64,000 bases of DNA from assembly GCF_000172175.1 (NCBI RefSeq), contig NZ_ABJL02000008.1, positions 620,001 to 684,000 of the forward strand, in the 5' to 3' direction. Position 1 is the stretch's first letter, and each line of letters begins with the position of its first letter. Below the pieces are notes generated by a model, which worked only from the letters and a program-made list of their open reading frames with translations, had not been told where the DNA came from and did not search any database. Shown one piece after another: positions 1 to 7,413 of the stretch. The DNA is from Bacteroides intestinalis DSM 17393 (GTDB taxonomy: Bacteria; Bacteroidota; Bacteroidia; Bacteroidales; Bacteroidaceae). The position numbers and the translations under genes were made by a program.

Positions 1-570
1 CCCATCCGGGTATTAGAAGAAGGCAAGTTAATAAACGAACTTCAAAAATATGCGCCTAATGAATACAGCTATGCCTTTTTTAGCAACAATAGCTACGCAA
101 CTGGTTATTTAGACCATAGTTTTGCTACTGCTACATTGGATGCTCAAATATGTTATGCTCATCCTTTTCATATCAATGCCGATGAGCCTGGCGTACTTAA
201 AATTATTGGAGGTAAACCGCAGAAAGATAATATGTACCGCTGCTCCGACCATAATCCCATCGTTACCTTCATAAAGCTGGGCACTACTACAGGTATTGAA
301 TCCCCTACCCTTTCGCACCCTGATATTGAGTTGATTGGTGATCCACGCAGTGGTTACCTTACTTTGGTGAGTAATACCGACTTTGTACTCATCCGTGCCG
401 AAATTGTCAATATTGGCGGACAAATCATTGCTGCATATGATACCAACAACGCCGGAAATACGGAAAAGCACTTCACACTGCCTGTCAAAAACCTTGCGAG
501 TGGCTTCTATCTAGTACGTGCCTACGATGCACAAAACAGATGCACGACATATAAGGTAGTACTTCCCTAA
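1..570 (+). CDS. ExeM/NucH-like extracellular endonuclease, C-terminal part
   Basis: The frame is open from base 1, so only the last 189 residues are present. HINADEP (fragment residues 57-63) and SDHNP (82-86) are the terminal motifs of endonuclease/exonuclease/phosphatase-fold nucleases of the ExeM/NucH type; the Asp-His of SDHNP belongs to the metal-dependent active site in that fold. The last 80 or so residues form a small beta-rich domain ending in YKVVLP, resembling the C-terminal sorting or adhesion domains of secreted Bacteroidota proteins. Likely a secreted DNase or phosphodiesterase. Substrate and signal peptide lie outside the window, so function is inferred from motifs only. Confidence 0.7.
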   Translation, partial: PIRVLEEGKLINELQKYAPNEYSYAFFSNNSYATGYLDHSFATATLDAQICYAHPFHINADEPGVLKIIGGKPQKDNMYRCSDHNPIVTFIKLGTTTGIESPTLSHPDIELIGDPRSGYLTLVSNTDFVLIRAEIVNIGGQIIAAYDTNNAGNTEKHFTLPVKNLASGFYLVRAYDAQNRCTTYKVVLP

Positions 571-612
571 AACTTGACTAAGTGCCCGCAGCACAAACTT
601 AGAAAGCGGCCA

Positions 613-724
613 TATCTTTTATGCCATACTTTATCCTTCCATATGCCACAATTGTACTCGCATCTATGCCATTTATAGTAACGAGATGTGGCATATGGAA
701 GGATAAAGCACAACATAAAAGATA
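613..724. repeat. Long imperfect palindrome 3' of the nuclease gene
   Basis: Arms 629-650 and 687-708 are perfect 22-bp inverted copies. After a 5-bp mismatch (624-628 / 709-713) a further 11 bp pair (613-623 / 714-724, TATCTTTTATG and its complement). The loop is 36 nt (651-686). It begins 43 bp after the nuclease stop codon, so it may end that transcript, but there is no T-tract. It is larger than a normal terminator and could be the footprint of a small hairpin-type repeat. The rest of 571-892 holds no gene. Confidence 0.7.
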
Positions 725-732
725 CCTATAAC

Positions 733-892
733 AACAACGATATCCACCGCAAATATGAGTATAAAAAATGGATTACCCTAAAACTCGGATGTAGGATGTC
801 GATATTTGAATCCAGAGATCAAGTCGATAAAGCGAAGAAAAGAATACCCATACCTTAAAGTGAAGGGGAAAAGTAATAGAGGTAAGAGAAAA
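733..892 (+). repeat. Degenerate element copy 1 (of three)
   Basis: This stretch aligns with 2933-3120 and 4717-4900. Shared landmarks are AAAATGGATTA followed about 30 bp later by ATTTGARTCC, then CCRTAC.TT, then GTGAAGGGGAAAAG. In the frame of copy 2 the end reads EYPYLKVKGK, matching CPYFEVKGK there, so the ancestor probably coded for a small protein. This copy has stop codons and a 1-bp length change, so it is not a gene now. The IS1182 element is inserted at its right end. I do not recognise the family. Confidence 0.55.
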
Positions 893-896
893 ATAT

Positions 897-2732
897 GAGG
901 TTGTGTCAAAACTCTGGCACAACCTTTTTTATGCACAAAGCCCAGACTTTCGCAAGCCCGGGCTTTGCTATTACCCAAAGTTTTTGTATCTTTAGGCATA
1001 AAGTATTTCGTTATGGCAAAGTTACATTTTCGTCCTTACATTCCCAATCAAACCGTTCTTTTTCCTCAAAGAATTGATGAAAACATTGCGTCGAACGACC
1101 CGGTTCGCATAGTTAACACAGTTGTTGATACTCTCCATCTTGAAGGTTTCAATAAACTTTATAAAGAAACCGGCCGCTGTCCTTATCATCCTAAAATGAT
1201 GCTTAAGGTAATTATCTACGCCTACATGAATAATATCTATTCGTGCCGTAAAATAGAGAAGCTTCTCTTGCGTGACATTCATTATATCTGGCTTGCCGGT
1301 AATGAGCATCCGGATTTTATCACCATCAATCGTTTTCGTAACCGTGTAAAGGAGGAGATAAATAATGTATTCACCCAGTTAGTTCTTGTCCTTGCCGACA
1401 AAGGTTTCATCAGTCTTGAGGTGGAGTATATCGACGGCACTAAGATTGAATCCAAAGCCAACAAATATACTTTTGTCTGGCGCAAGAGTGTTGAAAAGCA
1501 CCGCACGAAGTTGCTGGACAAGATTCGTATCCTTCTGGAACAGGTGGACGAAGCCATTGCACAAGAGAACTCCGTAAAAGACACACCCGCCCAATTCACT
1601 CCCGCCATGCTCTCTGACATAGTGGATGAACTTAAAGAAGTCCTAGAACACCAGCCTGCGACAAAGGATAAGGAACAAAAGAAAGCCCTGCGCGAAAAGA
1701 AGAAACAGCTCAAGGAACTTGAAGGGTATCGTGACAAGCTGATGGAATACGACAATCATCTTGACACTCTTGGAGAACGTAATTCCTATTCCAAGACTGA
1801 TCCTGATGCCACATTCATGCGTATGAAAGAAGACGCCATGAAGAACGGGCAGACCAAGCCCGGATATAATTTGCAAATAGGTACTGAAAACCAATTTCTC
1901 ATAGACTTCCGACTGTTTCCCAACCCTACCGATACACTGACGCTCATTCCTTTCTTCCACTCCTTCCAACATCGCTATAACCGCTTACCCGCTGTCGGGG
2001 TGGCAGACTCCGGTTACGGCTCAGAAGAAAATTACCGGTTCATGCAGGAGAACGGGATAGAAGCCTTTGTCAAGTATAACTTCTTCCATAAAGAACAGCG
2101 TCCCCGTTATACTCCCAATCCGTTCCATGCGGAAAGTCTCCATTACAATACAGAAGAGGATTATTACGTTTGCCCTATGGGGCAGCGCATGAACCGTATA
2201 GGGACCAGACGTGACAAAACTGCAAGCGGATACATCACCGAAAGTGCACGTTATAAAGCACAAAATTGCGAGGGTTGTCCTTTGCGTGGCAGTTGCTTTA
2301 AAGCCCAGGGAAATCGTATTATAGAAGTCAATCACCGGTTAAACCAATACAAACGGCAGGCACGGGAAAAATTGCTCTCAGAGGAAGGTATCAAGCATAG
2401 AGGCAGGAGGTGTATAGAACCGGAAGCTGTGTTTGGACAAATGAAATACAACATGGCATACCGCCGGTTCAGACATAAAGGAGAAGACAAGGTTACGATG
2501 GACTTTGCTTTCTTTGCTATAGCTTTTAATATCAAAAAAATGTGCGCTAAACTACTAAAAGCAGGAAAGGGAGGGACTGCACGCATTATATGTATTCTTA
2601 TCAGAACAATTATGACGCAATATACGAGGAATATAGCCGCGTATTACCAAATTAGTGAAAAAAGAGTCGCATAGAGAAAAAAAACATTTAAATATAAAAA
2701 AAGGAGATGTGCCTTAGTTTTGACACATCTCC
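897..2732 (+). mobile_element. IS1182-family insertion sequence, apparently complete
   Basis: The element is 1,836 bp with one transposase gene. The ends are inverted: GAGGTTGTGTCAAAACT at 897 and, read from the other side, GGAGATGTGTCAAAACT from 2732. A 4-bp direct repeat ATAT flanks it (893-896 and 2733-2736), consistent with a target duplication. Each end also folds on itself (899-905 with 918-924; 2703-2711 with 2724-2732), so each terminus is both an inverted repeat and a hairpin that may shield the transposase from outside transcription. It is inserted between element copy 1 and the gene remnant at 2767. Confidence 0.8.
1013..2674 (+). CDS. IS1182-family transposase
   Basis: A DDE transposase of 553 residues, the usual size for IS1182. 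The N-terminal DUF772-type region (about residues 1-130: RPYIPNQTVLFP, HPKMMLKVIIYAYM, FRNRVK) is followed by EVEYIDGTKIESKANKY, which carries the first catalytic Asp, then GVADSGYGSEENY (second Asp), and a C-terminal DDE region with CPMGQRMN, the cysteine pairs CEGCPLRGSCF, and EAVFGQMKYNMAYRRFRHKG (probable catalytic Glu). The start at 1013 (MAKLHFRPY) is preferred over an upstream ATG at 965, because the family begins just before the RPYIPNQ motif. The frame is intact, so the element may be active. Confidence 0.9.
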   Translation: MAKLHFRPYIPNQTVLFPQRIDENIASNDPVRIVNTVVDTLHLEGFNKLYKETGRCPYHPKMMLKVIIYAYMNNIYSCRKIEKLLLRDIHYIWLAGNEHPDFITINRFRNRVKEEINNVFTQLVLVLADKGFISLEVEYIDGTKIESKANKYTFVWRKSVEKHRTKLLDKIRILLEQVDEAIAQENSVKDTPAQFTPAMLSDIVDELKEVLEHQPATKDKEQKKALREKKKQLKELEGYRDKLMEYDNHLDTLGERNSYSKTDPDATFMRMKEDAMKNGQTKPGYNLQIGTENQFLIDFRLFPNPTDTLTLIPFFHSFQHRYNRLPAVGVADSGYGSEENYRFMQENGIEAFVKYNFFHKEQRPRYTPNPFHAESLHYNTEEDYYVCPMGQRMNRIGTRRDKTASGYITESARYKAQNCEGCPLRGSCFKAQGNRIIEVNHRLNQYKRQAREKLLSEEGIKHRGRRCIEPEAVFGQMKYNMAYRRFRHKGEDKVTMDFAFFAIAFNIKKMCAKLLKAGKGGTARIICILIRTIMTQYTRNIAAYYQISEKRVA

Positions 2733-2766
2733 ATATTTTATTAAATCTGTTAGCACATCATCCAAA

Positions 2767-2931
2767 TTATCGAGCTACTGGACCTGCTGTTTTTTCATAT
2801 TTTCCAGTCTCTTCATTATACATGAATGACATAGCATAATTGCCATCACCACGGCCAGAATATATCTTATAGACTACTATATAGCTTAAACCCGGATCCG
2901 GTTCAGTAATCCATGATGGCAAAAGAATATC
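2767..2931 (-). pseudogene. 3' remnant of an unrecognised gene
   Basis: About 54 codons read like the end of a real protein (from SWITEPDPGLSYIVVYKIY to EKTAGPVAR, TAA at 2767). Upstream of about 2931 the frame runs into element copy 2 and becomes low-quality Pro/Arg/His-rich sequence, so the 5' part of the gene has been replaced. The open frame continues to 3114, but only the 3' piece is credible. The IS1182 element lies directly 3' of it. Function is unknown. Confidence 0.4.
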
Positions 2932-2932
2932 G

Positions 2933-3120
2933 GAGTGGCAACGACATTCTCTACGAGTGTTAGGAGGGCATTGAAAATGGATTATCCGGAAACAAGGGTG
3001 GTAAGACACCGAGATTTGAGTCCGAATGTGAATGGAAATGGAGAAGTGAAGCCGATGGAGTGGACGAAAGCGTGTCCGTACTTTGAGGTGAAGGGGAAAA
3101 GGTGGGAAAAGCATAGAAAA
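2933..3120 (+). repeat. Degenerate element copy 2; may encode a small protein
   Basis: This is the best-preserved of the three copies. It starts at GAGTGGCAACGACATTCTC and contains an open frame from 2935 to 3141 (68 codons) with MDYPETRVVRHRDLSPNV and then WTKACPYFEVKGKRWEK. Copy 3 (4717) has a 2-bp deletion and copy 1 (733) a 1-bp deletion in this frame, so the common ancestor was probably coding. No known domain is recognised. The copy sits immediately 3' of the C10 protease gene (minus strand), separated only by a terminator. Confidence 0.5.
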
Positions 3121-3150
3121 GAAATCATCTCACAAAAGTGAGATGATTTC
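3121..3150 (-). terminator. Terminator of the C10 protease gene
   Basis: A perfect 13-bp stem (3121-3133 with 3138-3150) has a 4-nt loop. Read on the minus strand it lies 8 nt after the protease stop codon and is followed by TTTTC. The stem is symmetric and could also stop plus-strand transcription from element copy 2. Confidence 0.75.
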
Positions 3151-3158
3151 TTTCAGTA

Positions 3159-4406
3159 TTAATTAAAATCCCCAATAAAACGCATTTTTTTATTATAATT
3201 ATGTCCTGATATCGGTTCAAAGTTACCTCTAAGAAAAAGTCCATTATAACGACCTCCCCAACCCCAATTTATAAAATAATAAGCCTTAGTAATATATGGA
3301 TAAGTAGTCATTCGATCAGCTTCATAATCCATAGTGCACCTAAACACTTGCGTAATTTCAATTCCATGAATATAAAAGGCATGTGCATTATCAGCATCAC
3401 GCAATCCACTAGCATATACAGGAGACCCTTTTATTAACTGCCTCCAGATATTCATAACATCGTCTCCATTATCACAGTCAATAAACTTAGCATTTTTATA
3501 TCCATATTGTTTAAAAGCTGCTAAGGCGTCACTATCATATGCGCCTGACCCAGAACAATCATATTGCATTTTTACTTTTGTACCTATATCTTTCATGAGA
3601 ACTTGCGTTGCATAAGCTCCCTGAGTGTTAGGCATCGCCGCCCAATTAAACGAAGTTGGCAATTGATAATTACGCATAATTTGAGCCATAGCTACCGCTA
3701 CACAACCCACAGGTGGTCTTCCATTGGAATAAGTACTACACCCCATATTATCTAACAGATCATTATACCCCACACCTTGATCCCAATTAGTATGAATAAT
3801 TGCCGGTACAAAATAGAAATATGGTTCTAAGTCATCCCCATCATATGCGCAAAACCTTACATCAGATTGTCCTTTATTACACGCACCCCATTCACCAAGA
3901 GGTAATTCTCCCAAAGCCCTAGTTCTTGTTTTCGAATCAATAGCAAGACCGTTCTCTAAAAAGTTTGTGACATTATATTTCCTAATCGAATCTACTAAAA
4001 AAGCATATCCGTCCATCCAACTTGCCACACCTTCTGGCATTTCTACATTATCATCTATAGGAAATGAACTATCCTCAGAATATGCCAATATTTCATTGAC
4101 TCGCTTATCTGCCGAAATAACAAGAAATCCTCCCCCTTCATAATTTACTACATACATTTCTGGCAAACCTGATTTTTTTTTCAAAGAATATATACTTGCT
4201 ATATTTTTTTTTCCAATCTTACTCCTTGTCTTTAAATTAGTAAATTCATAAGTAGTAGCTATGCTTTTAGCATTTTTCAGAGAAACAAAGTTACTATCAA
4301 CTCTGCTCGTAGCATCATCTCTTTGAACATCATAATCATTGTTACATGACGATAACAAGAAAATGATAAATAATCCCATAAAAGGAAACAATGTCTTTTT
4401 TTTCAT
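3159..4406 (-). CDS. C10-family (streptopain-like) cysteine protease lipoprotein
   Basis: A 415-residue secreted papain-fold protease. A lipoprotein signal ends at LLSSC (Cys21), so the protein is probably anchored in a membrane, possibly at the surface. Residues 35-165 resemble the Spi-type propeptide of SpeB relatives (KNAKSIA, GGGFLVISADKR). The mature domain shows the catalytic Cys in PPVGCVAVAMAQ (Cys235), the His in AHAFYIHGIE (His342) and the NWGWGG motif (380-385). These are the defining motifs of peptidase family C10. The gene stands alone between a terminator and a 550-bp upstream gap. Similar proteases in Bacteroides fragilis (Bfp type) cleave host proteins; the substrate here is unknown. 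Confidence 0.88.
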   Translation of the reverse strand: MKKKTLFPFMGLFIIFLLSSCNNDYDVQRDDATSRVDSNFVSLKNAKSIATTYEFTNLKTRSKIGKKNIASIYSLKKKSGLPEMYVVNYEGGGFLVISADKRVNEILAYSEDSSFPIDDNVEMPEGVASWMDGYAFLVDSIRKYNVTNFLENGLAIDSKTRTRALGELPLGEWGACNKGQSDVRFCAYDGDDLEPYFYFVPAIIHTNWDQGVGYNDLLDNMGCSTYSNGRPPVGCVAVAMAQIMRNYQLPTSFNWAAMPNTQGAYATQVLMKDIGTKVKMQYDCSGSGAYDSDALAAFKQYGYKNAKFIDCDNGDDVMNIWRQLIKGSPVYASGLRDADNAHAFYIHGIEITQVFRCTMDYEADRMTTYPYITKAYYFINWGWGGRYNGLFLRGNFEPISGHNYNKKMRFIGDFN

Positions 4407-4716
4407 ACTGCACGTATTTAAAGTTCATGCTTGCAATTTAATAAATAAAAATAAATTAAACAAATATTCACTACAATACTATTAAAAAAGAAGTGGACAT
4501 AGCAATATAGTACATAAGTATTCCCCATTTTCAAAACAAAAGTAAAGCAAACAATAAAACTCAGTATACTTTCATTATTATATCCACCTGAATTGAAATG
4601 TTCAAAGTCCCCATTTTGAAGAGAAAGCCCCCAAGTGCACATATAAAACTATAATACGAAAAAGCATACCCATAACTACGAAAGTAATTAAACAAAATAT
4701 ACTACCAAAGATACGT
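4407..4716. other. AT-rich upstream region of the C10 protease, no gene seen
   Basis: This 310-bp AT-rich stretch separates the protease start (4406, minus strand) from element copy 3. It presumably holds the protease promoter. A minus-strand TACTTTTG (4544-4537) fits the Bacteroides -7 consensus, but it lies about 130 bp from the start codon and lacks a -33 partner. No credible coding frame is seen. Confidence 0.4.
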
Positions 4717-4900
4717 GTACGAAGTGGCAACGGTATTCTCTGCAGGTACTAGTGAGAGTATTAAAGATAGATTATTCAAAAGCACAGATCATAGGACACA
4801 TGGATTTGAGTCCGGATGTGAACAGAAATGGGGAGGTGGAGTCAATGGAGGACGAAGGAGTGTCCGCGCTTTGAGGTAAAGGAGGAAAGGTGGGATAAAA
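4717..4900 (+). repeat. Degenerate element copy 3
   Basis: It begins GAAGTGGCAACGGTATTCTC, like copy 2, and shares its downstream blocks (GGATTTGAGTCCGGATGTGA, TGTCCGCGCTTTGAGGTAAA, GGAAAGGTGGGA). Relative to copy 2 a 2-bp deletion near 4851 breaks the reading frame, so it is not coding. It lies directly 3' of the lipoprotein gene at 4956, separated by that gene's terminator, in the same arrangement as copy 2 beside the C10 protease. Confidence 0.55.
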
Positions 4901-4902
4901 TA

Positions 4903-4932
4903 AACCCCGGAAGCTAAAAAACTTTCGGGGTT
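4903..4932 (-). terminator. Terminator of the TonB receptor/lipoprotein operon
   Basis: Arms AACCCCGGAAG (4903-4913) and CTTTCGGGGTT (4922-4932) pair with one mismatch around an A-rich loop. The hairpin lies 23 bp after the stop of the minus-strand lipoprotein gene at 4956, which fits the end of that operon. Confidence 0.65.
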
Positions 4933-4955
4933 CATTTTATAAAAACAAATGATTC

Positions 4956-7400
4956 TTATTCTTCTTGAAGAGAGAAGTTCTTAACTTCAAACGTAGAAGC
5001 ACAAGTTGCATCACTCGTATACTTAATAGCTATGCGAATAACCTTATCATTATACTTGCTGAAATCAGCTTCCATTGGAATGAAGGTAAAGCTATTGGGC
5101 CATGTTGCAAATTCCAATTTTTCCCAAGTAGCAGTAGTCACATCATTAGTATAATCTGTGGAAACGCAAACACTAATATAGTCTTCCGCTTTTGCTCCAT
5201 ACAGATAATTTAGACCAGCTTCAAATCTTAATACAGGAGTCAAAGCACCCTTCAAATTGATTTCCGGAATAAGCAACCAACTTTCAGTAGTCTTATTACC
5301 ACCCAAATATCCAGTAGCTTTCCAACCATATTTGGCATCGAGAATCCAAACATAGTCTTTTCCGCCCAACTCAACATCTTGAATTGTACATCCACCTTCA
5401 TCACCAATAAAGGTATTTGCATAGTATACTCTCGCTTCGTTCCATACACCATTCGCTTTGATAAATAACATCGTGGTAGGCATAACCTTAGCAGTTTCCA
5501 TCCAAGTAGCACCGTCATAAACGAACTCGGTTGCGGAGATTGCCTGGCTACTGCTGCTATAATAAACCACAGCTACAGTCAAGTCTGCCTGAGCATACGG
5601 ATAAGCATTCTTCAGATAAATCGGCAAAGTTTCTCCCGGTTTGCTGACATAGGTAGCTCCCATCTTTGCATAATCAGCAGGTTGCAATACAGCAACAGTG
5701 ACATCCGGAGTGGTGTATTCTTTCCAAGTGCTGGTTGCTGCGTCATACCGGTATACAGCAGAAGTGTTGTATTTGGCAGCAGCACGCGTAGAGGCGAACA
5801 TCATAGCAGAAGCCGTTTCCACCTCATTTTCAGGCACTTCCTTATACAGATAAACATCTGCATAATAACCATTCTTAGGCTCTGTAACACTTATATTTTT
5901 AATCTCTATAGTAGGGGCACACGCCGAAGTACTCTTATATGCAAATGCAAGGCGTACTTTCTTTCCAACGTAGTCTTTCAAATCAATTGCACCGGAATTA
6001 ACAAAAGTCCAGTTCTTACCTTCCGACCATGTAGCGTTCAGAGTAGCCCAAGTGGCAGTCGTAACGTTATCTACATAATCAGCAGAAATCTTAGCTTCAA
6101 TAAAATCAGCCCGATTATTGCCATTCAGGAAATTAATGGCAGCATCGAATGAAAGTGACGGAGTAGTAGCACCGGACAAATCAATTTCGGTAGAAACCAA
6201 CCAACTTTCAGTAGGATTATTCACCCCACCGGCAAAAGCCGAAGCTTTCCAATAATTATTCTGTGAATCGTATTTCCATGCATAAGTGACGCCTTCCAAC
6301 TTGATATTTTGGAAGGTGAAATCCCCATCACTTCCCTTCATCGACGCATTCAGATAGATGCCGAATGTAGAAGGCGGATAACAACCATAAGAATAAGAAC
6401 CGTTATATTCATTCAATTTCACGGTCTTCTTCTTTTCAACATTCACGATAGAAGTTGTACCATCTGCATTTTGAGAGAACTTCCAGTCACCACCAACTGC
6501 CGGAAGAGTACCCAGATTAAAGCTATTATATGTTCCTGACAGATAAATAAACTTTTCATCCGGACGTTGCAGAGAATATCCAGTTGCGGTAGGAGTAACA
6601 GTCAATACATAATTTGAAACATCGCTACTGATCAAGCCATCAGTAACAGTTACAGCAGTACCAGCCATATAGCCATAGGATTTTGTTTCATCCTGAAGTC
6701 TTCCAAAAGGAATAAGTTTTCCTTCTTTATCAGGAGCCACAAACACATAATTACCTCCCTCAGCCGCCATTCCTGATACTTTCTGATAAACATTCGGAAT
6801 TACACCGCCGCCGCCAATACTCGGCTCTGTCTCAGAATAGGCATAGTTGACCATACGCATAGCGCCATCGGCAGGATTCTCTACAGCCTGTTTTAGGAGG
6901 GCAGGAATTTTACTAACTGTAGACGGAGACAGGAATGAAGCAGAAACAGTCTCACCCCATACCGTTTTATAGTCACCGGAAGTAAGTTCATAAGTAGAAA
7001 TACCATTGAAATCAGTCAGATATTCTGGCAATTTTTCAGCGTTATTGAAAGTCACCGTCACTTTCGACTCATCACTCAAATAGGGATAAAGACTTTCAAG
7101 ATAAGCAGGCAAATACCATGACGCTGGTGCGGTTTCCGTAAAATATTTGTTTGAGCCCATAGCTTCCAAGGCTGCTGGGAAGTTTATTCCTTCAGGATCT
7201 TCCTTAGACGCTGCAAGTTTAATATTACTCTCAAGTCCGGCCACTTTCTTATAGTCACCGTCTGCCAGGCTCAACTCAACATTCTGCACATCCTTAGGAA
7301 TGGCAAGTTCGTCATAGCCAGGAAAGTTATCTTTGTTGTAGTCGCAACTTGCCAAAAACAGCAAAGATGCACACATGCTAAATACTATATTTTTTTTCAT
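4956..7400 (-). CDS. Surface lipoprotein with two choice-of-anchor J-like domains, partner of a TonB receptor
   Basis: An 814-residue predicted lipoprotein; the signal ends LLFLASC (Cys19). The N-terminal 350 residues are unassigned, with regular beta-type sequence. Two related modules follow, at about 370-510 and 680-814. Each has W..YWKASAF- or YGWKATGYLGG-like openings, ESWLVSTEIDLSGA or ESWLLIPEINLKGA, then TTATW and VRLAF/IRIAI with C..T.E.KN near the end; this is the pattern of choice-of-anchor J (DUF5017-like) carbohydrate- or ligand-binding folds. The gene starts 13 bp after the TonB receptor stop codon, so the two are one operon and the lipoprotein probably helps capture the ligand. 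It lacks SusD features. The substrate is unknown. Confidence 0.72.
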   Translation of the reverse strand: MKKNIVFSMCASLLFLASCDYNKDNFPGYDELAIPKDVQNVELSLADGDYKKVAGLESNIKLAASKEDPEGINFPAALEAMGSNKYFTETAPASWYLPAYLESLYPYLSDESKVTVTFNNAEKLPEYLTDFNGISTYELTSGDYKTVWGETVSASFLSPSTVSKIPALLKQAVENPADGAMRMVNYAYSETEPSIGGGGVIPNVYQKVSGMAAEGGNYVFVAPDKEGKLIPFGRLQDETKSYGYMAGTAVTVTDGLISSDVSNYVLTVTPTATGYSLQRPDEKFIYLSGTYNSFNLGTLPAVGGDWKFSQNADGTTSIVNVEKKKTVKLNEYNGSYSYGCYPPSTFGIYLNASMKGSDGDFTFQNIKLEGVTYAWKYDSQNNYWKASAFAGGVNNPTESWLVSTEIDLSGATTPSLSFDAAINFLNGNNRADFIEAKISADYVDNVTTATWATLNATWSEGKNWTFVNSGAIDLKDYVGKKVRLAFAYKSTSACAPTIEIKNISVTEPKNGYYADVYLYKEVPENEVETASAMMFASTRAAAKYNTSAVYRYDAATSTWKEYTTPDVTVAVLQPADYAKMGATYVSKPGETLPIYLKNAYPYAQADLTVAVVYYSSSSQAISATEFVYDGATWMETAKVMPTTMLFIKANGVWNEARVYYANTFIGDEGGCTIQDVELGGKDYVWILDAKYGWKATGYLGGNKTTESWLLIPEINLKGALTPVLRFEAGLNYLYGAKAEDYISVCVSTDYTNDVTTATWEKLEFATWPNSFTFIPMEADFSKYNDKVIRIAIKYTSDATCASTFEVKNFSLQEE

Positions 7401-7413
7401 AATCTGTCTTGGT

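Noticed and set aside
2767..3114. A single minus-strand gene across the remnant and element copy 2
   Set aside because: Only the 3' 54 codons look protein-like; the rest is the reverse complement of a repeated element.
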